DNA of 16,055 bases from Pseudomonadota bacterium (lineage in GTDB: Bacteria; Pseudomonadota; Alphaproteobacteria; ATCC43930; CGMCC-115725), in assembly GCA_021790295.1 (NCBI GenBank), contig JAJYIC010000004.1, forward strand, positions 1 to 16,055, written 5' to 3'. This document shows, in pieces, positions 6,559 through 12,943 of the stretch. Within the stretch, counting starts at the first letter, position 1. Every line of letters begins with the position of its first letter. The notes beneath the pieces are model-generated. The model did no database searches and had not been told where the DNA came from. It saw only the letters and a program-made list of their open reading frames with translations. Made by a program: the position numbers and the translations under genes.

Positions 6559-7943
6559 GCGGAAGCCCTATCGAAAAGCGCGCCGCCGAGGCTTTTCAAC
6601 CCGGCCTCGCGGATGAGAACGGGGGCGATCTCCCCTCGTCTCTCGGCTGCCGCCGTCACATGCACGTTTTGCAGATAGGCGCTCTTGCCGAGAAGCTGAC
6701 CGCCGCGGCGCCCCGGCTTTTCGAGGAGGACCGGCAGGACCCGGCCGAGGAAGCTTTGATTGAAAGCGCATTGTTGTCGGGCGATGAGGGCTTGAAGGGC
6801 GGCGAGGCGTTCGGCCTTTTGCGGTTCGGGGACCTGTCGGGGCGCTGCGGCGGCCGGCGTTCCCGGACGCGGCGAATATTTGAAGGAGAACGCCTGGGCA
6901 AAGCCGATCTCTTTGACGAACGCGAGAGTGGCGGCAAAATCCTCCTCCTCTTCGCCCGGAAAGCCGACGATGAAATCGGAAGAGAGGGCAAGATCCGCCC
7001 GCGCCTCGCGCAGCCGGTCGACGATCCGCCTGTAGTCGTCGGCGCTGTGGCGCCGGTTCATGAGAGCGAGAACCCGGTCGGAGCCGGTTTGCGCCGGAAG
7101 GTGAAGATGCGGCATCAGTTTCGGCAGGTCGCGGTGAGCGGCGATAAGGCTTCTATCGACTTCTCGCGGGTGCGAGGTCGTGTAGCGCAGGCGTTCGAGT
7201 CCCTTTATCTCTGAAACCGCCCGCAGGAGCTCGCCGAGACGCCATTCTCCGCCCTGCGGAGCCTTGCCGTGATAGGCGTTGACGTTCTGTCCGAGAAGGG
7301 TGATCTCGCGCGCTCCCCCCGCGACGAGCCGCCTCGCTTCGGCGAGAACCTGGCCCGCCGGGCGCGAGAATTCGGCCCCTCTCGTATAAGGCACGACGCA
7401 AAAGCTGCAGAACTTGTCGCAGCCTTCCTGCACCGAAAGAAGGGCGCTGACGCCGGCAGAGGCGCCGGGGGCGGGCAGGAAATCGAACTTCGGCTCCGCG
7501 GGAAAGCTTGTTTCGAGAAGGCCTTCGCCCGTCTTGCGCGCTGCGCGGGCGACCAATTCGGGCAGGCGGTGATAGCTTTGCGGGCCGAAGACGATGTCGA
7601 CAAAAGGCGCCCTGCGCAACAATTCGGCCCCTTCGGCCTGGGCGACGCACCCGCCGACGGCGATCAGCATCTCGCCGCCGCGACGGCCCTTCGCCTCTTT
7701 GAGGGCGCGCAAATGCCCGAGTTCGGAAAACACCTTTTCCGCCGCCTTTTCGCGGATATGGCAGGTGTTGAGGATGACGAGATCGGCGCCTTGCGGCGTT
7801 TGCGCCTCAACGAAGCCGAGGGGCGAGAGACAATCGGCCATGCGCGAGGAATCGTAAACGTTCATCTGGCAGCCGTAGGTCTTGATGAAAACGCGTTTTT
7901 TCACCCTGCGCCTCGTCTTTCTCCGCTCGGCTCCTCTATTCAT
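6555..7943 (-). CDS. miaB: tRNA-2-methylthio-N6-dimethylallyladenosine synthase
   Basis: MiaB is a radical-SAM methylthiotransferase that turns i6A37 into ms2i6A37 in tRNAs reading UNN codons. The 462-aa product has all expected parts. The N-terminal MTTase domain binds the auxiliary 4Fe-4S cluster through C25 (TYGCQMN), C61 (NTCHIR) and C99 (GGCVAQ). The radical-SAM motif is CDKFCSFC (C175, C179, C182). A TRAM domain occupies about 390-455. The ATG at 7943 overlaps the acyltransferase stop as ATGA; a GTG 13 codons later is a possible alternative. A much longer open frame upstream is the shadow of plsC. It needs SAM (metK here) and Fe-S clusters (NifU-like protein here). Confidence 0.97.
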   Translation of the reverse strand: MNRGAERRKTRRRVKKRVFIKTYGCQMNVYDSSRMADCLSPLGFVEAQTPQGADLVILNTCHIREKAAEKVFSELGHLRALKEAKGRRGGEMLIAVGGCVAQAEGAELLRRAPFVDIVFGPQSYHRLPELVARAARKTGEGLLETSFPAEPKFDFLPAPGASAGVSALLSVQEGCDKFCSFCVVPYTRGAEFSRPAGQVLAEARRLVAGGAREITLLGQNVNAYHGKAPQGGEWRLGELLRAVSEIKGLERLRYTTSHPREVDRSLIAAHRDLPKLMPHLHLPAQTGSDRVLALMNRRHSADDYRRIVDRLREARADLALSSDFIVGFPGEEEEDFAATLAFVKEIGFAQAFSFKYSPRPGTPAAAAPRQVPEPQKAERLAALQALIARQQCAFNQSFLGRVLPVLLEKPGRRGGQLLGKSAYLQNVHVTAAAERRGEIAPVLIREAGLKSLGGALFDRASA

Positions 7944-8857
7944 CCCGCCGCCGCGGCCGGCGCGGGAAGGGCGGGCGGCTCGGGCGCAGGCTGAGGCCGG
8001 CCCGAAAGCGCGGCGGCCACCCCGCCCGCGATCCGCTCGCGGCAGTAAAGGATCAGCGCCTTTCTCGAGGCAAAGGCCGCGAGGCTGGTCGGCGGGTGAA
8101 ACTCGACCACCACTTCGACCCTGCCGAGGCCGATCATTTCCCACATATGGGGGAGAAGCTCCATCGCCCCGTACCAGGCGAAAAGCGGCCGGTAAAAGCG
8201 GCTTATGGGAACGCCGTCGAGCCGCGTATAGGCGAGGGAGACGGGTTGAACGAGGATCCCGCCGCCCTTTTCCGCGGCGCCGAGAAGCGCGCTTTTGAAC
8301 GGAAGCACGCGGTTGCCGTCCCCGCTCGTGCCTTCGGCGAAAAGAATGAGCGCCTCGCCCTTTCCGAGGCGTTCGGCGAGAACGGCGCGCTGGCGGGCGC
8401 TACTGAGCATGCGACGATCGACAAAAAGCGTGCGTTGCAGCCGCGCCAACAAGCCGAAAAGGGGCCAGCGCGCGACCTCGTCCTTGGCGACAAAAGAGCC
8501 GGCAATGAGCGAGCCCAAGATCATGATGTCGGTATAGGAGACATGGTTGGCGACAAAAAGCGCCGGCCGCAACTCGCTCGGGGCGCCGAGGCGGCGGACG
8601 CGGAAGCCGAGGATGCGGCAACAGCAGCGGTGATAAAAGAGCGGCAATCTTTCCGCCAGGCGCCCGCCGAATAGAAGCAGGAGCGCCTGCACCGGCATCA
8701 GCGGCAAAGTCGCGGCGAGGTAGAGGAAAATCCGCAGGAGGCGGAGCGTCGAGGAGCCCATGCGCCGCGCCCGCAAAGGCCTCGCCAGGCTGCGGCACCC
8801 GAGCGCGCCGCAAAAGAGCCGTGCCGCGACCGGCGGGATAAAGGAGGGCGCCCTCAT
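7940..8857 (-). CDS. plsC: lysophospholipid acyltransferase, PlsC family
   Basis: PlsC-type enzymes acylate the sn-2 position of lysophosphatidate or, for the OlsA group in rhizobia, lyso-ornithine lipid. The 305-aa protein has one hydrophobic segment (about 40-65), the catalytic H-x4-D motif NHVSYTD (H105, D110), an LFVDR segment (144-148) and EGTSGDG (175-181), the counterpart of the substrate-binding EGT block. The C-terminus is a low-complexity Pro/Ala tail. Substrate cannot be told from sequence; both PlsC and OlsA are possible. The ATG at 8857 lies 14 bp after the fur stop, but residues 1-32 look atypical and the ATG at 8761 (residue 33, before the membrane helix) may be the true start. 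The stop overlaps miaB by ATGA. Confidence 0.9.
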   Translation of the reverse strand: MRAPSFIPPVAARLFCGALGCRSLARPLRARRMGSSTLRLLRIFLYLAATLPLMPVQALLLLFGGRLAERLPLFYHRCCCRILGFRVRRLGAPSELRPALFVANHVSYTDIMILGSLIAGSFVAKDEVARWPLFGLLARLQRTLFVDRRMLSSARQRAVLAERLGKGEALILFAEGTSGDGNRVLPFKSALLGAAEKGGGILVQPVSLAYTRLDGVPISRFYRPLFAWYGAMELLPHMWEMIGLGRVEVVVEFHPPTSLAAFASRKALILYCRERIAGGVAAALSGRPQPAPEPPALPAPAAAAG

Positions 8858-8871
8858 CCGGAAAGCAAGAT

Positions 8872-9306
8872 TCAGCCTTTCTCGGAACTCTCGGAGCCGC
8901 GATTTTTCGGCACGGCATAAAGTTCGAGACGATGCCCCACAAGCTCGAAGCCGAGCTGCCGCGCCACGATTTCCTGCAATTTTTCGATCTCTTCATTGCG
9001 GAACTCGATCACTCGGCCCGATTTGAGATCGATCAGATGATCGTGATGCGACTTCGGAATCTCCTCGTAACGCGCGCGGCCCTCGCCGAAATCGTGGCGG
9101 GCGAGAATGTTCGCTTCCTCGAACAGCCGCACGGTGCGGTAAACGGTGGCGATGCTGATGTTGGGATCGACCGCCGCCGCCCTGCGGTAGACCTTTTCGA
9201 CGTCGGGATGATCGGCCGAGGCCGAAAGCACGCGCGCGATGACGCGGCGCTGCTCGGTCATCTTGAGGCCTTTGTCGCGGCAGAGCTGCTCCAGGCGCGA
9301 AATCAT
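8872..9306 (-). CDS. fur: Fur family metal-responsive regulator (Fur/Mur type)
   Basis: This is a 144-aa dimeric repressor with a winged-helix DNA-binding domain (residues 1-80; recognition helix in SIATVYRTVRLFEE) and a metal-binding dimerisation domain. Metal ligands of the regulatory sites are present: H33, E81, the HHDH cluster (87-90) and H125. The structural CxxC is absent: the E. coli HHDHLICLDCG becomes HHDHLIDLKSG, and only one cysteine (C9) remains. That pattern is known from alphaproteobacterial Fur/Mur proteins, which often respond to Mn2+. The ATG at 9306 gives the family N-terminus, with GGAGG about 12 nt upstream; a longer frame to 9357 is not supported. It leads the fur-plsC-miaB-phoH-ybeY-corC-lnt gene series. 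Confidence 0.94.
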   Translation of the reverse strand: MISRLEQLCRDKGLKMTEQRRVIARVLSASADHPDVEKVYRRAAAVDPNISIATVYRTVRLFEEANILARHDFGEGRARYEEIPKSHHDHLIDLKSGRVIEFRNEEIEKLQEIVARQLGFELVGHRLELYAVPKNRGSESSEKG

Positions 9307-9339
9307 CGCCGACCCCGTCCTCCGATCTCCTCTTGTGCC

Positions 9340-9353
9340 TGCACTATATCGCA
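9340..9353. promoter_or_regulatory. TGC-N8-GCA imperfect palindrome over a candidate fur -10 box
   Basis: On the minus strand TGCGATATAGTGCA lies 34 nt upstream of the fur ATG. It contains TATAGT (9348-9343), a good -10 hexamer, though no convincing -35 is present. The TGC...GCA ends recall the alphaproteobacterial Mur/Fur operators, so autoregulation is possible. A 12-bp GC palindrome GGCGGGCCCGCC follows immediately at 9359-9370. Confidence 0.3.
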
Positions 9354-9436
9354 ACATCGGCGGGCCCGCCTACGGGTCGTGCGAAGGTCGCTTCGCGCGC
9401 CGCCGAGGCGCGATCGAGGTGGCGCCGGAGCCTCTT

Positions 9437-9853
9437 TCAGGAGCGCGGCCGGCGCGCTCTCGTGCCGAGGCCGATCTCTTTAGCGAGACGGCTTCTCTGG
9501 CGCGCGTAATTGGGTGCAACCATCGGATAATCGGGCAAAAGCCCCCAACGTTCGCGATAGGCTTCGGGGGTCATGTTGTAGGCGGTCTTGAGGTGCCGCC
9601 TCAGCATTTTCAGCCGTTTGCCGTCTTCGAGGCAAACGATGTAGTCGTTGTGAACCGATTTCTTGATCGGAACCGCCGGTTGCGGGCGCTCGGCCGGCGC
9701 CGCCGCGGCGCTGCCGATGGTGGCGAGCGAATGATAAACCTGATTGATCAACTGCGGCAGATCGCCGAGAGAAACCGTGTTGTTGGAAACATGCGCCGCC
9801 ACGATTTCCGTCGTCAACGCCAACAAATCGCTTGCCTGCTCCGCACTGTCCAT
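9437..9853 (-). CDS. mucR: MucR/Ros family zinc-finger transcriptional regulator
   Basis: MucR/Ros proteins are AT-rich-DNA-binding global regulators of Alphaproteobacteria controlling exopolysaccharide, motility, cell cycle and host interaction genes. The product is 138 aa. The variable N-terminal half (1-65) mediates oligomerisation in relatives. The C-terminal half holds IVCLEDGKRLKMLRRHL, NMTPEAYRERWGL and DYPMVAPNYARQRS, near-identical to the family. The prokaryotic Cys2His2 finger is altered: the positions read C74-x2-D77-x9-H87-x4-Y92, with Asp and Tyr in place of the second Cys and second His, as known for several Ros homologues. The ATG at 9853 was chosen from family length. It has its own promoter region (9854-10008) and is likely autoregulated, as MucR is elsewhere. 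Confidence 0.95.
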   Translation of the reverse strand: MDSAEQASDLLALTTEIVAAHVSNNTVSLGDLPQLINQVYHSLATIGSAAAAPAERPQPAVPIKKSVHNDYIVCLEDGKRLKMLRRHLKTAYNMTPEAYRERWGLLPDYPMVAPNYARQRSRLAKEIGLGTRARRPRS

Positions 9854-9856
9854 GGC

Positions 9857-9871
9857 GATGATCCCATCATC
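9857..9871 (-). promoter_or_regulatory. short hairpin directly before the mucR start codon
   Basis: The RNA would read GATGATGGGATCATC, a 6-bp stem with a GGG loop, ending 3 nt before the ATG. It covers the only purine-rich stretch available as a ribosome site, so it could damp initiation. Confidence 0.35.
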
Positions 9872-9883
9872 CGTTCTTGAGGC

Positions 9884-9912
9884 AATATGAGTAATAATTT
9901 TCGGCTGCGCAA
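9884..9912 (-). promoter_or_regulatory. candidate mucR promoter
   Basis: On the minus strand TTGCGC (9912-9907) and CATATT (9889-9884) are exactly 17 nt apart, with an AT-rich spacer (AAAATTATTACT). The predicted start would give a leader of about 24 nt. The octamer CATATTGC occurs twice in direct orientation (9916-9909 and 9889-9882), 27 bp apart, bracketing the promoter. AT-rich sites with T-A steps are the known MucR targets, so this could be an autoregulatory operator. Confidence 0.45.
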
Positions 9913-10008
9913 TATGGCGCCGGCGAAATCTCTTCGATTTTGTTCGGCCTGTCGGTAATTGTCGCGCGCGCCGCCGGAGTCTCGCCGCAAGACGAAAAAA
10001 GGGACGTT

Positions 10009-10479
10009 TCAAGTCGCAACGGAGGCGCCGTCGAGAGAGAGGCGAAGAACGAGCGCATCGACAAAGCTTTGGCCGCGCCGATAATATCTTTTCCGGCAGG
10101 CTATGGTCGTAAAACCAAGTCCTCGATAAAGCGCGAGAGCCGCGTTGTTGTCGATTGCGGCTTCGAGGATGAGGGCGCCCGCCCCGCGCCGGCGGGCCTC
10201 GGCGCAAACGGCCGCGAGGAGTGCGCGCGCGGCGCCGCGCCGCCGCATCTCGGGGAGGACGCCGAGGGAGAGAATTTCGCACTCGCCTTTGAGATCGAAG
10301 GCGAGAACAAAACCGACCGCAACCACGTCCTCGAAAGCAAGGAGCCCAAAGGTCGAGCCGATCGCCATGATCTCGGCGAGCGCGGCCGCATCCCACGATT
10401 CTTCGGGAAAACACGCTTGTTGCAGTCTCGCGAGCGAGCCGGCCGATCCCTCGAAAACGGGCGAGAGGGAAAGCGTCAT
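10009..10479 (-). CDS. rimI: GNAT N-acetyltransferase, RimI (ribosomal protein S18 alanine N-acetyltransferase)
   Basis: The 156-aa GNAT-fold enzyme transfers acetyl from acetyl-CoA to a protein N-terminus; RimI of E. coli acts on ribosomal protein S18. The acetyl-CoA-binding motif A is LGVLPEMRRRGAARALL (72-88), with the R-x-x-G-x-A loop. NNAALALYRGLGF (111-123) is the conserved motif B region, followed by RKRYYRRG (129-136), typical of RimI. The ATG at 10479 overlaps the tsaB stop as ATGA; rimI beside tsaB is a very common pairing. The substrate is inferred from family and context only. Confidence 0.92.
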   Translation of the reverse strand: MTLSLSPVFEGSAGSLARLQQACFPEESWDAAALAEIMAIGSTFGLLAFEDVVAVGFVLAFDLKGECEILSLGVLPEMRRRGAARALLAAVCAEARRRGAGALILEAAIDNNAALALYRGLGFTTIACRKRYYRRGQSFVDALVLRLSLDGASVAT

Positions 10480-11246
10480 CGCGCCTTCGCCTTTTTCGCT
10501 CGAGGAATGGTCACATCCGGGGCGCGCAAATACATGGGGCGCGCCGCGTTCTCCCGCACCCCCCTCCGCCAGGAGCGGAAGGCCGCCCGCAACACCCCGA
10601 GGGCGTCGGGAACCCTTTCGGCCTCGATTCTCGTGACGCTCTGCGTCGGCAAAGCCGCCGCGGCGCGAACGGCGGCGTCGCCCGCGATCACAAGGCCCTT
10701 TGCGAAGGGGGCGCCGCCGAGGGCGGCGGCAAGGGCTTCGGGCAGAAGCGAAAGCGGCGGCAGCAAAGGCTCGCCGCGGTCATCGAAAAGGGCGACGTAA
10801 AGATCCGCACGGCGGCTTTCGAGGGCGACCAGCAAAGAGGGGCCTTCTTTCGGCCCTTCTTCCTGCGTCGCGCCGGGGAAAGGAAAGGATGCGGCGACCG
10901 CCTCGAAACCGCTCAAACCGAGAAGCGCGGCCCCGGTCGCGAGAGCGATCCCGCGCGCCGCGGCGAGCCCGGCGCGGATCCCGGTGAACGAACCTGGTCC
11001 GGCCGTGACCGCGACAAGATCGAGTTCGCCCGGCGACAACGCCGCCTCTCTCATCGCCTGATCGATCAGAGGCATCAAGGCTTCGGCATGTCCGTGAACG
11101 AGCGCCAGGCGACGGTGGGCGAGGACCCTCTCCCCCTCGGCGACCGCAACCGAGACCGCAAATCCGGTGCTGTCGAACGCGAGAATCCGCGGTTTGGCGT
11201 CGCTTTCTTCGGCCGCTCCCCGCCTTCTTTGCTGCTGCCCTTTCAG
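10476..11246 (-). CDS. tsaB: tRNA threonylcarbamoyladenosine biosynthesis protein TsaB, probable CTG start
   Basis: TsaB works with TsaD and TsaE to make t6A37 in ANN-decoding tRNAs; it is an inactive-ASKHA-fold scaffold. The sequence has the N-terminal strand RILAFDSTGFAVSVAVA (20-36) and the family block AVTAGPGSFTGIRAGLAAAR (79-98). There is no ATG, GTG or TTG between the nifU-like stop and the conserved domain. The CTG at 11246-11244 overlaps that stop as CTGA, matching the NTGA overlaps elsewhere in the cluster, with GAGG about 10 nt upstream; it gives 256 aa with a 20-residue polar N-terminal extension (QQQRRRGAAEE). An ATT at residue 21 is the alternative. Starting further upstream would need a long overlap with nifU. 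The gene identity is firm; the start is not. Confidence 0.88.
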   Translation of the reverse strand: MKGQQQRRRGAAEESDAKPRILAFDSTGFAVSVAVAEGERVLAHRRLALVHGHAEALMPLIDQAMREAALSPGELDLVAVTAGPGSFTGIRAGLAAARGIALATGAALLGLSGFEAVAASFPFPGATQEEGPKEGPSLLVALESRRADLYVALFDDRGEPLLPPLSLLPEALAAALGGAPFAKGLVIAGDAAVRAAAALPTQSVTRIEAERVPDALGVLRAAFRSWRRGVRENAARPMYLRAPDVTIPRAKKAKAR

Positions 11247-11791
11247 ACCGCCCGAACCTCTGTTACCTCCGGGATGTAATAGCGCAGCATGTTTTCGATC
11301 CCGGCTTTGAGGGTTGCAAGGGAACTCGGACAACCCGAGCAAGACCCTTGCATGTGGAGATAGACGACGCCTTCCTCGAAATCGCAAAAGGTGATGTCGC
11401 CGCCGTCCTGAGCCACCGCGGGGCGCACGCGCGTATCGAGCAGCTCCTTGATCTGGGCGACGATCCCACCCTCCTCTTCGCCCCCTTCGGGGGCCTTTTC
11501 GAGAGGCGCCGAAAGCACCGGGCGGCCGCGGGTGAAATGCTCCATGATGATGCCGAGTATCGCCGGTTTGAGGCGGTACCAATCGGCCTCTTCGGCCTTT
11601 GTCACGGTGATGAAATCGGCGCCGAAAAACACCCCTCTGACTTCCGGCAAGGCAAAGAGGCTTTCGGCCAAAGGCGAATTGCGCGCGGTCGAGGGATCGG
11701 GGAAATTCGCCGTCCCCGAAGTCATCACCTCGAGGCCCGGCAGGAACTTGAGGCTCGCCGGGTTCGGCGTCTGCTCGGTCTCAATAAACAT
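11243..11791 (-). CDS. NifU-like Fe-S cluster scaffold/carrier protein (Nfu type)
   Basis: The 182-aa protein has an N-terminal Nfu_N domain (MFIETEQTPNPASLKFLPG..., about 1-88), a short Glu/Gly-rich linker (96-109) and a C-terminal NifU domain (110-182) with the Fe-S-binding C-x-x-C in GSCSGCPSS (C151, C154). Such proteins carry 4Fe-4S clusters to client enzymes; MiaB in this window would be a plausible client. The ATG at 11791 is chosen over upstream options because it yields the conserved MFIETEQTPNP start and has GGAG 7 nt before it. The stop overlaps the inferred CTG of tsaB. The 99-bp gap to trpS holds only a small CCCAT/ATGGG inverted repeat (11819-11831). Confidence 0.94.
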   Translation of the reverse strand: MFIETEQTPNPASLKFLPGLEVMTSGTANFPDPSTARNSPLAESLFALPEVRGVFFGADFITVTKAEEADWYRLKPAILGIIMEHFTRGRPVLSAPLEKAPEGGEEEGGIVAQIKELLDTRVRPAVAQDGGDITFCDFEEGVVYLHMQGSCSGCPSSLATLKAGIENMLRYYIPEVTEVRAV

Positions 11792-11890
11792 CGATCGCTC
11801 CGCGCCAAAGGAGACTTTCCCATAGCATGGGGACGGCCCGCCCGCCAATCAACCCTCGATCCGAGTTCCCGCCCGCCCCAAAGGCCCCTT

Positions 11891-12889
11891 TCAAAGCCGC
11901 AGAAGCCCGCAGATTTCTTTCACATCTTCGAGGATCGGGAAGGCGATCGCTGCGGCGCGCTGCGCGCCTTCCTTGAGGACTCCGTCGATATGCCCGGGCT
12001 CGGCCAAAAGGCGGCGCATCTGCCCGCCGACGCGGCCGACTTGCGCGATCGCCAGTTCCGAGAGCGCCTCTTTCAAAACCGAGAAATTCTCTCCGGCAAA
12101 ACGCTTGAGCCCTTCTTCGGGCGAAATTCCGGCAAGGGCGCTATAGATGCCGATCAGGTTTTCGGCCTCGGGACGCCCTTCGAGCCCTTCGGGGCTCTCG
12201 GGCAGGCGCTCCGGGTCGGTCTTTGCCCTTCTGATCTTGAGGGCGATCAGTTCGGGGTCGTCGCTGAGGTTGATGCGCGAATAATCCGAGGCGTCCGATT
12301 TCGACATCTTGCGCCTGCCGTCCCTGAGGCTCATCACCCGGGCGGAAGCGGCAAAGATCTGCGGCTCGGGCAACGGGAAGGTATCGCGCCCGTAATGCCG
12401 GTTGAAAGCGCCGGCGATGTCGCGCGAGAGCTCCAGATGCTGTTTCTGATCCTCGCCTACGGGAACGTGGGTCGCCTTGTAAAGCAGGATGTCGGCCGCC
12501 ATCAGCACGGGGTAGGCGTAAAGGCCGAGGCCGGCCATATCGCGCTCTTTGCCCGCTTTCTCCTTGAACTGAGTCATGCGGTTGAGCCAACCGATAGGGG
12601 TGAGGCAAGAGAGAAGCCAGGCGAGCTCGGCATGGGCGCCGACCATGCTCTGGTTGAAGATGATCGTCCGCTTCTCGTCGATGCCGGAGGCGATATAGGC
12701 GGCGGCGACTTCGCGCGTGTGCCGGCGCAATGCGTCTGGGTCCTGCGGCAGGGTGAGGGCGTGAAGATCGACGATGCAGAAAATGCATTCGTAATCCTTT
12801 TGCAGCGCCACCCAGTTGCGGATCGCGCCGAGATAATTGCCAAGGTGCAGGTTGCCGGTCGGTTGCACGCCGGAAAAAATGCGGTTCAT
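11891..12889 (-). CDS. trpS: tryptophanyl-tRNA synthetase
   Basis: TrpS is a class Ic aminoacyl-tRNA synthetase that charges tRNA-Trp. The 332-aa length is normal for the bacterial enzyme. The HIGH-type signature is TGNLHLGNYLGA (H15-N18) and the KMSKS loop is intact (194-198). GEDQKQHLELSRDIA (145-159) is a further family block. The ATG at 12889 gives the usual N-terminus MNRIFSGVQPTGNLH. It lies 54 bp after murJ, likely in the same transcript. Many relatives carry a universal stress gene between trpS and nifU; none is present here. Confidence 0.97.
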   Translation of the reverse strand: MNRIFSGVQPTGNLHLGNYLGAIRNWVALQKDYECIFCIVDLHALTLPQDPDALRRHTREVAAAYIASGIDEKRTIIFNQSMVGAHAELAWLLSCLTPIGWLNRMTQFKEKAGKERDMAGLGLYAYPVLMAADILLYKATHVPVGEDQKQHLELSRDIAGAFNRHYGRDTFPLPEPQIFAASARVMSLRDGRRKMSKSDASDYSRINLSDDPELIALKIRRAKTDPERLPESPEGLEGRPEAENLIGIYSALAGISPEEGLKRFAGENFSVLKEALSELAIAQVGRVGGQMRRLLAEPGHIDGVLKEGAQRAAAIAFPILEDVKEICGLLRL

Positions 12890-12943
12890 CGGGCCTCGAT
12901 TCTGCCGGTCCCGTCCCCTCCTATCCGCCTTCGCCGCAAGGGG

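Noticed and set aside
7944..8144. 67-residue N-terminal extension of miaB
   Set aside because: It lies inside plsC, is compositionally unlike MiaB, and the ATG at 7943 gives the expected start with an ATGA overlap.
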